A DNA stretch of 64,000 nucleotides from UMGS1766 sp963597355 (GTDB taxonomy: Bacteria > Bacillota > Clostridia > Oscillospirales > Oscillospiraceae): positions 210,754 through 274,753 of the forward strand of contig CAVBPR010000006.1 of NCBI GenBank assembly GCA_963597355.1, read 5' to 3'. Positions 40,860-47,992 of the stretch are shown here, piece after piece. Position 1 is the first letter of the stretch; the number at the start of each line of letters is the position of its first letter. The translations under genes and the position numbers were made by a program. The notes below the pieces were generated by a model. The model ran no database searches. It was not told the DNA's origin and saw only the letters and a program-made list of their open reading frames with translations.

Positions 40860-41504
40860 ATGAAAAAAGGAAAAGTATCCAATGCTGTGATTCGCCGGCT
40901 CCCCCGCTATTACGGGCAGCTTTCTTCCCTGTATCAAGTTGGTGTGGTGCGTATTTCTTCTTCTGCATTGGGAAAGGCTATGAATCTGACCGCAAGCCAA
41001 ATCCGTCAGGATTTGAGCTGCTTTGGTGAATTTGGTCAGCAGGGTTATGGGTACAACGTGGAAAGTCTGAGGGATCAGATTGCTGAAATCCTCGGCATGA
41101 ATCTTGGCCACACTGCCATTATCCTTGGTGCAGGCAATTTAGGCCGTGCGTTGATACAAAACTTTCAATTTTCTCAAAACGGTTTCCGATTGACCGCCGC
41201 CTTTGATACCGATTCGGAAATCATCGGCACCCGCATCGCCGGAGTTCCGGTGCTGTCAATTGACACATTGGAGGATTACCTCGCTCAGCACCCGACAGAT
41301 GTCGGTGTCCTCACTGTGCCTCAGAGCGTGGCCCTCTCCACCGCCAATCAACTCATTCGTGGCGGTGTCAAAGGGCTTTGGAACTTCACCAACATCGACC
41401 TTGCCATCCGAGAGCCGAATATCGTGGTGGAAAACGTTCACTTTGCCGACTCATTGCTGGCTCTAAGCTATCTTATTTCCCCCCGCAATACAGACGAAAC
41501 ATGA
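40860..41504 (+). CDS. rex: Redox-sensing transcriptional repressor Rex
   Basis: A 214-residue repressor that senses the NADH/NAD+ ratio. It has an N-terminal winged-helix domain (SSSALGKAMNLTASQIRQDLS, about residues 40-60, and FGEFGQQGYGYNV) and a Rossmann domain with GAGNLGRAL (about residue 92), FDTD, and the C-terminal swapped helix. NADH binding releases Rex from DNA, inducing fermentation and electron-balancing genes. A Rex box overlaps its own promoter. The ATG follows AGAAAGGA. Monocistronic, ending in a bidirectional terminator. Confidence 0.97.
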   Translation: MKKGKVSNAVIRRLPRYYGQLSSLYQVGVVRISSSALGKAMNLTASQIRQDLSCFGEFGQQGYGYNVESLRDQIAEILGMNLGHTAIILGAGNLGRALIQNFQFSQNGFRLTAAFDTDSEIIGTRIAGVPVLSIDTLEDYLAQHPTDVGVLTVPQSVALSTANQLIRGGVKGLWNFTNIDLAIREPNIVVENVHFADSLLALSYLISPRNTDET

Positions 41505-41510
41505 AATAAC

Positions 41511-41567
41511 CCTCATACACAAGCGACAGACCCGATTGCCGCCTGTGTATGAGGATTTCTTATTTTT
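41511..41567. terminator. Bidirectional terminator between rex and the MATE gene
   Basis: Eleven-bp arms CCTCATACACA (41511-41521) and TGTGTATGAGG (41544-41554) with a 22-base loop; T-rich sequence follows on plus. It sits between convergent genes, so it may also serve the MATE transcript. Confidence 0.7.
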
Positions 41568-41577
41568 ATAGAAAAAA

Positions 41578-42912
41578 TCACGATTTCTTCCGTTTCGCCT
41601 CAAGGCATTTGATGATGGCCCACAGGATATTGACCAGCAGCCAGCCAATTCCCGTTGCCAGCGCAACGGCAGAAAGTCCCAGTCTGGAGACAAACAGCCA
41701 GGAAAGAATTACGCGCAAAGCAATGTGGCTTGTTGCGCCAATGAATGGAATCGAAACACGTCCGGAGCCTTCAAAATACCCTGCGAAAGTACTTCCGGTA
41801 AAACAAAGCGTATAGAACAGCGCAATGAGCTTCATATACGCCTGTGCGTTTTCAAATGCCGCTCCGCTGCTCTCCCCCAGCAAGAAGACAATGGATGCTT
41901 TTGCACTGACATACATGATAAAGGACATCACCACACCCATGCACAGCATCAGCACAAAACTGCATCGAAAGGATTCCTGCACCCGTTTCGGTTTTTTTGC
42001 GCCGCAGTTTTGCGCCACAAGAACGGAGGTTGCCGCACTGCCGCTGTCCCCAAAGGAATTGGCAAACCCTTCGATCCGCGTTGTGGCTGTATATGCTGCG
42101 ATCATCTCCGTGCCTCCGGTATTGACTGCACCCTGTACCAGCAGTTTGCCAATATAAAGACTGGATTGGTGCAGCGCGGTAACCGAACTGAAATGCGCCG
42201 TTTGACGCAAAAGCGCTTTATGAAGCCGGCAATCAACACGATGAAAAAACAAATCCGGCTTCTTCCGCCGCAAGTAGAGAATGCACAGCGTGGCGGAAAA
42301 CAGCTGCGATAAGGCAGTTGCCCAAGCCGCCCCTGAAATACCAAGTCGAAACCAGGCAACCAGGCAGTAGTCAAGGAAAAAATTGATCGTTACTGCCCCA
42401 GTCAATGCCACAAGGGCCGCACTGGCTCGCCCGATGGAACGGAGGATTGCGCTGTACAGATTATAAAGAAACGCCCCAGGAAGCCCAAGAAGAATGATGG
42501 ACAAGTAGGCCATCACAAATTTCGTCAGTGCTTCCGGTGTTTGAATTACCTGCAATAAAAACGGCAGGGTCAGGAAGCCGATTACACTGCACAATATAGT
42601 TGCAAGCAATCCCAGTGAAAGGGCAATCCAATGCTCCTGCCGAAACGTTTTCTGGTCTCCAGCCCCATAAAACCGGGCAAAGAGAACGGAAATTCCGGTA
42701 CAGGCACCGGTGATAAGAAAAAGGAACAAGTTCATCACCGCTCCGGCAACCCCGACGGCGGCAAATTCATCTGCACCGGCATATCGGCCCAAAATAAACG
42801 CATCCACGGTATTGTACAGCTGCTGCAGAATATTTCCCATAATAAGCGGGGCACTCAGCCGCAGCAAGTGCCCCGAAATACTACCCGTTGTCAAATCGCG
42901 AGAACGTGTCAT
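41578..42912 (-). CDS. MATE family multidrug/sodium efflux transporter
   Basis: A 444-residue integral membrane protein with about twelve helices and the MATE features: N-terminal LSAPLIMGNILQQLYNTVDAF, the helix-7 region with Gln/Asn, and the two-fold repeat. MATE proteins export organic cations or drugs in exchange for Na+ or H+. The start at 42912 (MTRSRDLT) has GGTGA upstream; the ATG 21 bases further upstream has no ribosome binding site. It is divergent from a LysR regulator, which is the common arrangement for controlled exporters. Substrate unknown. Confidence 0.9.
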   Translation of the reverse strand: MTRSRDLTTGSISGHLLRLSAPLIMGNILQQLYNTVDAFILGRYAGADEFAAVGVAGAVMNLFLFLITGACTGISVLFARFYGAGDQKTFRQEHWIALSLGLLATILCSVIGFLTLPFLLQVIQTPEALTKFVMAYLSIILLGLPGAFLYNLYSAILRSIGRASAALVALTGAVTINFFLDYCLVAWFRLGISGAAWATALSQLFSATLCILYLRRKKPDLFFHRVDCRLHKALLRQTAHFSSVTALHQSSLYIGKLLVQGAVNTGGTEMIAAYTATTRIEGFANSFGDSGSAATSVLVAQNCGAKKPKRVQESFRCSFVLMLCMGVVMSFIMYVSAKASIVFLLGESSGAAFENAQAYMKLIALFYTLCFTGSTFAGYFEGSGRVSIPFIGATSHIALRVILSWLFVSRLGLSAVALATGIGWLLVNILWAIIKCLEAKRKKS

Positions 42913-42941
42913 ATCGTCACCATCCAGAACCATTTGACATC

Positions 42942-42970
42942 AGCATATCACTGGGCTATATTTGAGTAAA
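42942..42970 (-). promoter_or_regulatory. Promoter of the MATE gene
   Basis: On the minus strand TTTACT (42970-42965), 17 bp, TATGCT (42947-42942). It lies in the 106-base divergent region shared with the LysR gene, so LysR could act here. Confidence 0.6.
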
Positions 42971-43018
42971 ACGGTAAACTAGCAAAGCTTTTTTGACAAA
43001 TCAGCAAAGGAGAATTTC

Positions 43019-43894
43019 ATGGAGCTTGAACGATATCGCGCTCTGGTCTGTGCCATCGAGACCGGCAGTCTGTCCGCTGCCGCGGAAAAAATGCAATATA
43101 CCCCCTCCGGCATCAGTCGCATGATTCTGGCATTGGAAGAAGAAACCGGTTTTCCATTACTCTTTCGGGAACGAAACGGCGTCCGTCCGACCCGGGAATG
43201 CCAATTGTTATTGCCTGCGATTCGGGAATTGCTTTACGCAGGCGACAATTGCACGCAGGTCTCCGCACAAATACAGGGGCTGGAGATCGGCACTGTCCGC
43301 ATTGGTACTGCCTACAGCGCTTTTTATTCCCCGCTGGCAAGTCTGATTTCCGCCTTCCACACCCACCATCCCGGCATACAGGTGCAATTAAGCAGCGGCT
43401 ACAGCACAGAATTGCTTGCCCGGCTCAGCTCACACCAAATTGACCTTTGTATTATCAGCGAACGGGATGGGGCTCATAACTGGATTCCCCTTTTGCAGGA
43501 CAATTTAACTGCCTGGCTTCCTGCCTCTCACCGCCTAGCCGAAAAATCAGCATTCCCCGTAACCGAGTTTTCCAAAGAACCCTATATTGAGACCTACCCG
43601 GACAAGGACATTGACAACGCTCATGTATTTTCTCGCTGCAATGTGATTCCAAACCTGAAATTTTCAACCACAGATTCTCTGGCAACCTACTCCATGGTAG
43701 AAGCCGGTTTAGGCGTAAGCATGAACAATGCGATCAATGGCCGGGCGTGGTCGGGAAACGTCCGTATTCTGCCCCTCGATCCGCCGCAGATCGTTGAAAT
43801 CGGCATTGCCTCCCTGCCCAATCTTGCAACAGCAGCAAATCAGTTTCTGCAATTCTGGCTCGCTGGACTTTCTTCCTTTTTGCAGGATTTCTAA
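43019..43894 (+). CDS. LysR-type transcriptional regulator
   Basis: A 291-residue regulator with the LysR N-terminal winged helix (ALVCAIETGSLSAAAEKMQYTPSGISRMI, residues about 8-36) and a two-lobe effector-binding domain (IGTVRIGTAYSAF, then LCIISERD and a C-terminal half with GLGVSMNNAI). It is divergent from the MATE exporter and probably controls it together with itself. The effector is unknown. AAAGGAG precedes the ATG. A bidirectional terminator follows 6 bases after the stop. Confidence 0.93.
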   Translation: MELERYRALVCAIETGSLSAAAEKMQYTPSGISRMILALEEETGFPLLFRERNGVRPTRECQLLLPAIRELLYAGDNCTQVSAQIQGLEIGTVRIGTAYSAFYSPLASLISAFHTHHPGIQVQLSSGYSTELLARLSSHQIDLCIISERDGAHNWIPLLQDNLTAWLPASHRLAEKSAFPVTEFSKEPYIETYPDKDIDNAHVFSRCNVIPNLKFSTTDSLATYSMVEAGLGVSMNNAINGRAWSGNVRILPLDPPQIVEIGIASLPNLATAANQFLQFWLAGLSSFLQDF

Positions 43895-43900
43895 GAACAG

Positions 43901-43939
43901 AAAAACGCTCTCAAGGGATGAGCCCTTGGGAGCGTTTTT
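43901..43939. terminator. Bidirectional terminator
   Basis: AAAAACGCTCTCAAGGG (43901-43917) pairs with CCCTTGGGAGCGTTTTT (43923-43939); T-runs exist in both directions for the convergent LysR and coiled-coil genes. Confidence 0.9.
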
Positions 43940-43956
43940 GTTGATTAGAACTGGAA

Positions 43957-44547
43957 TTACTCGTTCTCCGCTGCATCATAAGCCGCTGCACGGCGACCGG
44001 ATGCCGGAGCCGTAGCGCTGATGATAGCACGGAAATGGTCATGAGACTGCTTAATTTCCTCATAAGCCTTACTGACAGCGTCCTCTGTGCGGCGCAGAGC
44101 GTCTGCGCAGTACTCGTTTGCAGCCCGCTTCAGGCTTTCTGCCTTATCCTCTGCATCTTCACGGGTAGCGCGGGCTTCGTTGTTTGCTTCCGTCACAATG
44201 CGGTCTGCCTCTGCCTTTGCATCCCGGGCAACTTCCTCCGCTGTAGCGCGGGTTCTGCGCACCAGCTCGCTTTCATCCACCATATGCTGTGCCTGCGCCT
44301 GAGCCTGCTCCAGAATGCGAGCCGCTTCTTTCTGAGCGTCTGCAATGATCTGATCCCGGCTCTTCACGATTTTGACCGCCTCGCTCAATTCCCGGGGGAA
44401 CTGATTGCGAATGCTGTCCATCAGGTCCAATGCACCATTACGATCCAGACGGCAATCACTGCTGAAGGGAACCGCCTTTGCATCATCGATCATCTCATAA
44501 AGCAGATCCAACATTCCGTCTACGCCATTGTTATTGTTCTTTGCCAT
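43957..44547 (-). CDS. Coiled-coil cytosolic protein, DivIVA-like region
   Basis: A 196-residue highly charged protein. After an N-terminal segment with LLYEMIDDAKAVPFSS and NGALDLMDSIRNQFP, residues 60-165 are a nearly continuous alpha helix rich in Ala, Glu, Arg and Lys (QKEAARILEQAQAQAQHMVD and similar), typical of a coiled coil. Comparable genes beside coaD and rsmD in Clostridia are annotated as ATPase-like or DivIVA-like without known function. The protein may be a scaffold or partner of a membrane complex. GGAAAGGATGAG precedes the ATG. It is the last gene of the long housekeeping stretch on this strand. Confidence 0.75.
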   Translation of the reverse strand: MAKNNNNGVDGMLDLLYEMIDDAKAVPFSSDCRLDRNGALDLMDSIRNQFPRELSEAVKIVKSRDQIIADAQKEAARILEQAQAQAQHMVDESELVRRTRATAEEVARDAKAEADRIVTEANNEARATREDAEDKAESLKRAANEYCADALRRTEDAVSKAYEEIKQSHDHFRAIISATAPASGRRAAAYDAAENE

Positions 44548-44618
44548 GTTATTCTCATCCTTTCCTATGGTCTGCCGTCTCGCTACAGGCGGTGCAGCAT
44601 GTTCCCTGCTGCGAAGCC

Positions 44619-45119
44619 TTAGGACTGGCTATCTTTCAAAAATTGATCCATTTTGTCTTGCACTTCCTGGGCAATCTCATCCGGCACAAAGCCGTGGAGA
44701 CTGACGCGATATCGAGCCATCTCTTTTACCACACTGGAACTGAGATAGGTAAAACTCTGGCGGGCAGGAAGGAACATCGTGTCCAGTTCCGAATTGAGCT
44801 TGCGGTTGATCAGCGCCATCTGGCACTCTTTTTCAAAATCCGACACCGCCCGCAGGCCCTTCACGATCATCGTAGCGCCTTTTTTCTGGGCATAATCGGA
44901 CAACAGCTCCGGTGACATCTCTACCTCTACATTTGGCAGATCACCGGTCACGCGGCGGATCATCTCCACCCGCTCTTTTGGTTGAAACAGCCCGTGTTTG
45001 TCGGAATTGACCATGACGCAAACGATTAAATGATCGAATTGACGGGCGGCTCGCTTGATAATATCCAGATGACCCAGAGTCACCGGATCAAAACTGCCTG
45101 GATAGATGGCAGTACTCAT
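44619..45119 (-). CDS. coaD: Phosphopantetheine adenylyltransferase
   Basis: CoaD makes dephospho-CoA from 4'-phosphopantetheine and ATP. The 166-residue length and the motifs YPGSFDPVTLGHLDII (nucleotidyltransferase HxGH signature), VKGLRAVSDFEKE and FLPARQSFTYLSSSVVKE identify it. Its ATG overlaps the rsmD stop codon (ATGA type), the standard clostridial pair. Confidence 0.97.
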   Translation of the reverse strand: MSTAIYPGSFDPVTLGHLDIIKRAARQFDHLIVCVMVNSDKHGLFQPKERVEMIRRVTGDLPNVEVEMSPELLSDYAQKKGATMIVKGLRAVSDFEKECQMALINRKLNSELDTMFLPARQSFTYLSSSVVKEMARYRVSLHGFVPDEIAQEVQDKMDQFLKDSQS

Positions 45120-45667
45120 AGTGATACATCCTTTCGGTAGACGGTAATTTTAATCTTGCCGTACCGGTATTCTCTGCCCTTTTGGTAGGGCAGACTCAGC
45201 TCCGGCAATACCTTGTCCACCGGACTTTCGCAGATTATTATACCATTCTCAGACAGTATGTCAATCTCAGCAATCTTTTTCAGGGCATTTTCCAGCAAAT
45301 TTGTTGCATAAGGCGGATCAAGGAAAATCAGGTGATACGATTCCCGCACGGTGGAAAGAAACCCGATGGAATCCCCCTGTACTACTCTGGCCTTATCGCT
45401 CAGCTGGCATAGTTTCAAATTGGAGCGAATCAATCCGACCGCATCTCTCCGCTGATCCACAAAGGTGCAGCTCTCTGCCCCCCGGCTGAGGGCTTCAATT
45501 CCAAGTTGACCGGTTCCTCCGAACAAATCCAGAACCCGCCGCCCTTCAATATCGAATTGAATGATATTGAAAATAGACTCCTTTACCTGGTCGGTAGTCG
45601 GGCGGGTCTCCATGCCCTGAAGCTGCCCCAGTTTGCGCCCTCTGGCCGTCCCTGTAATGACTCGCAT
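45116..45667 (-). CDS. rsmD: 16S rRNA (guanine-966-N2)-methyltransferase
   Basis: A 183-residue SAM-dependent methyltransferase modifying m2G966 of 16S rRNA. It has the RsmD N-terminus MRVITGTARGRKL, TRPTTDQVKESIFNI, the SAM-binding DLFGGTGQLGIEAL and the catalytic DPPYA. It follows uvrC by 3 bases and overlaps coaD by 4, indicating a tight operon. AAGGAGG precedes the ATG. Confidence 0.96.
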   Translation of the reverse strand: MRVITGTARGRKLGQLQGMETRPTTDQVKESIFNIIQFDIEGRRVLDLFGGTGQLGIEALSRGAESCTFVDQRRDAVGLIRSNLKLCQLSDKARVVQGDSIGFLSTVRESYHLIFLDPPYATNLLENALKKIAEIDILSENGIIICESPVDKVLPELSLPYQKGREYRYGKIKITVYRKDVSL

Positions 45668-45670
45668 GGC

Positions 45671-47494
45671 TCAATCCTCCTTATGAAAATGCCGATAAAC
45701 GGCCTGTGCCGCCTGCACCGGCACCACTTCTTCCAATTCTTCCAGGCTGGCCTGCCGCACAGCCTTTATGCTCTTAAACTGTTTCAGCAGCGCCGTTCTG
45801 CGCTGCGGCCCGATACCGGGAATCTGATCCAGCTCCGAACCTTTCACCGTCTTCTGATGCTGCTTATGGTGGAATCCAATGGCCGCGCGGTGGGTTTCCT
45901 CCTGCATTCTTCCAATCAGCGAAAACAGCGCCGGATTGGACTGAATGCCGATTTCACTCCCATCCGGAGCTACCAGTGCCCGTGTACGATGGCGATGATC
46001 CTTTACCATTCCAAATACGGGAATGGTGAGTCCAAACTGCTGAAGCACTGCAACGGCAATGCCCACCTGTCCCAGACCGCCGTCCATAAGAATGAGGTCC
46101 GGAAGGGTGGAAAACTTTTCATCCCCATCTCTCCAGCGCTGAAAGCGGCGCGTCAGTACCTGTTCCATAGACGCATAATCATCCGGTGTGTCCATGTTCC
46201 GCAGTTTGTAATAACGGTATTCTCTTTTCATTGGTTTTCCGTCGTAAAACACCGTTTGCGCCGCTACAATATCCGCTGCACCGGTATTGGAAATGTCATA
46301 GGATTCTGTCCGGTGGGGCGTTTGAGGCAATGCCAGCAACATGCCCAGCAGATCCATCAATTTGCTCTGCCGTTCTTCCTTTGTGGTAGCCCGTTCCGCA
46401 TCATCCATCGCGTTTTGCTCCGCCATGCGCACCAGCTCCGCTTTGTGTCCTCTCTGGGGGATCAGAAGTTCCACCTTCCGCCCGGCCGCTTCCCCGAACA
46501 TTTGCTGCAGCTCTTCCCGATCTTCGATCTCCTGCGGCAGCAAAATTGCTTTGGGCAAATTGCTCCGTCCTCCATAGTACTGTTTGACCAGCGCGGAAAG
46601 AATCTCTCCCGGATTTTCCTCCATCGGTGTGGGAAATAACTCGCTGTCCCGCCCGGCAAGGTCGCCGTTAAGATAATGGAGCACCGTAAAACAGCTTTTC
46701 GCCTGACCGAGATAAAACCCGCAGACATCCACGTCCGCACGCAGCGTTGCCACCACATTCTGCCGCTTGCCCAGCAACTGGATTGCCCGTATGCGATCCC
46801 GATATTCCGCGGCAACCTCAAATTGCAACTTTTCTGCCGCATCCTCCATCTGAGCACGCAGTTGCTCCTCAACCTCTGAAAAATTCCCGTTGAGCAGCTG
46901 TACCGCCTGGCGCATCCGCTCCTGATAGCGTTCCTCCAGTGTCTCGCTTCGGCACCAGCCGTCGCAGTTCCCAAGATGATAATTCAGGCAGGGGCGTTCC
47001 TTGCCGATGTCCCGGGGAAATTGCCGATGGCAGGTTGGCAAGCGAAGGGCAATGGAAATCGCATTCAAAATTTCCGTCGTTGCCCCCCGTGTTCCAAACG
47101 GGCCATAGTAACCGGCCCCATCCTCCCCAGTGTGATTGACAATGGTAAAGCGCGGATAGCGCAGACCGCTGTTCAGCCGCACATAGGGATAGCCCTTGTC
47201 ATCCTTGAGGAGAATATTGTACTTCGGCTTATGTCTCTTTATGAGGGAGCACTCCAGCACAAGGGCCTCAAACTCCGTATCTGCAAGAATGACATCAAAA
47301 TGATCGATCTGGCTCACCATAGCTCTGGTTTTTTCCGTATGGCTGGCCAAATCCAGAAAGTATTGGCTGACGCGATTGCGCAAAGCCTTTGCCTTTCCCA
47401 CATAGATGACCGTATTGGAGGCATCCATCATAATGTAAACGCCAGGGTGCAGCGGCAGAGAATGTGCCTTATCCTTGAGTTCTTCTTTTGTCAT
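45671..47494 (-). CDS. uvrC: Excinuclease ABC subunit C
   Basis: UvrC makes the dual incisions of nucleotide excision repair. The 607-residue protein starts with a GIY-YIG nuclease domain (LHPGVYIMMDASNTVIYVGKA), followed by a UVR domain that binds UvrB, the C-terminal RNase H-like endonuclease region (DISNTGAADIVA, DLILMDGGLGQVG) and helix-hairpin-helix motifs (IPGIGPQRRTALLKQF). Unlike uvrBA it has no SOS box directly upstream. GGGAGGTG precedes the ATG. The HPr-like gene lies upstream and a terminator separates the two, so a separate promoter in the 47555-47574 spacer or read-through must drive uvrC. Confidence 0.97.
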   Translation of the reverse strand: MTKEELKDKAHSLPLHPGVYIMMDASNTVIYVGKAKALRNRVSQYFLDLASHTEKTRAMVSQIDHFDVILADTEFEALVLECSLIKRHKPKYNILLKDDKGYPYVRLNSGLRYPRFTIVNHTGEDGAGYYGPFGTRGATTEILNAISIALRLPTCHRQFPRDIGKERPCLNYHLGNCDGWCRSETLEERYQERMRQAVQLLNGNFSEVEEQLRAQMEDAAEKLQFEVAAEYRDRIRAIQLLGKRQNVVATLRADVDVCGFYLGQAKSCFTVLHYLNGDLAGRDSELFPTPMEENPGEILSALVKQYYGGRSNLPKAILLPQEIEDREELQQMFGEAAGRKVELLIPQRGHKAELVRMAEQNAMDDAERATTKEERQSKLMDLLGMLLALPQTPHRTESYDISNTGAADIVAAQTVFYDGKPMKREYRYYKLRNMDTPDDYASMEQVLTRRFQRWRDGDEKFSTLPDLILMDGGLGQVGIAVAVLQQFGLTIPVFGMVKDHRHRTRALVAPDGSEIGIQSNPALFSLIGRMQEETHRAAIGFHHKQHQKTVKGSELDQIPGIGPQRRTALLKQFKSIKAVRQASLEELEEVVPVQAAQAVYRHFHKED

Positions 47495-47524
47495 CTGCCC
47501 GCACCTCCCGGACGAATCCAGTGA

Positions 47525-47554
47525 GAAAAAAAGCGCCGCACAACAGCGGCGCTT
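47525..47554 (-). terminator. Terminator after the HPr-like gene
   Basis: AAGCGCCGC (47554-47546) pairs with GCGGCGCTT (47539-47531), and the minus strand continues with T-residues. It lies between the HPr-like gene and uvrC and may attenuate rather than stop transcription, since no promoter for uvrC was recognised. Confidence 0.82.
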
Positions 47555-47574
47555 CTACTCTGTTCGAAACGGAA

Positions 47575-47838
47575 TCAGTCCGCAGACTTGGTGGAAATCA
47601 GCTGATTCAGCGCTTCCACTGCTTCTGCCTCATCTTCGCCGTCTGCAATCAGAGAAATGGCAGAACCATCCATAATACCCATGGACAGCACACCCAGCAG
47701 ACTCTTTGCATTGACGCGGCGCTCATCCTTTTCCACCCAGACGGAACACTTAAACTCGTTCGCCTTCTGAATGAAGAATGTAGCAGGTCTTGCAAACAAA
47801 CCGACTCCATTATTGACAACAGTCTCTTTCACTGTCAT
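47575..47838 (-). CDS. HPr-like protein with Phe at the phosphohistidine position
   Basis: An 87-residue member of the HPr family. The motif that carries phosphohistidine-15 in the sugar phosphotransferase system, GLHARPA, here reads GLFARPA with Phe at residue 15, so it cannot pass phosphate from Enzyme I. The regulatory Ser46 region is kept exactly (NAKSLLGVLSMGI), as is the fold. This is the pattern of Crh-type proteins (which have Gln at residue 15 in Bacillus), which act only in carbon catabolite repression after Ser46 phosphorylation. The start at 47838 has GGGGGAGGA upstream. It has its own promoter and a cre-like site. Confidence 0.88.
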   Translation of the reverse strand: MTVKETVVNNGVGLFARPATFFIQKANEFKCSVWVEKDERRVNAKSLLGVLSMGIMDGSAISLIADGEDEAEAVEALNQLISTKSAD

Positions 47839-47888
47839 AGCGATGATCCTCCCCCGAAAAACATAATCGTCGAAACCTTCTCTTCTTA

Positions 47889-47918
47889 AGCATATCAAAA
47901 ACGCCATTGTTTCGTCAA
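47889..47918 (-). promoter_or_regulatory. Promoter of the HPr-like gene
   Basis: On the minus strand TTGACG (47918-47913), 18 bp, TATGCT (47894-47889), leaving a leader of about 45 nt. Confidence 0.65.
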
Positions 47919-47942
47919 TGTTAAAGTGCATAAACACACGGC

Positions 47943-47957
47943 AAGTAACGCTTTCAT
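47943..47957 (-). promoter_or_regulatory. cre-like site upstream of the HPr-like gene
   Basis: ATGAAAGCGTTACTT (minus strand) matches the CcpA consensus WTGNAANCGNWNNCW at all fixed positions but one. It lies about 25 bp upstream of the -35, a position typical of activation rather than repression. Confidence 0.4.
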
Positions 47958-47992
47958 TTATGTTTATGTTGACTGTCCGTGTTGTTGCGCCG

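Noticed and set aside
42994..42999. TTGACA as the -35 of the LysR gene promoter
   Set aside because: With normal spacing the -10 would overlap the LysR start codon region, leaving no room for a leader with the ribosome binding site at about 43006.
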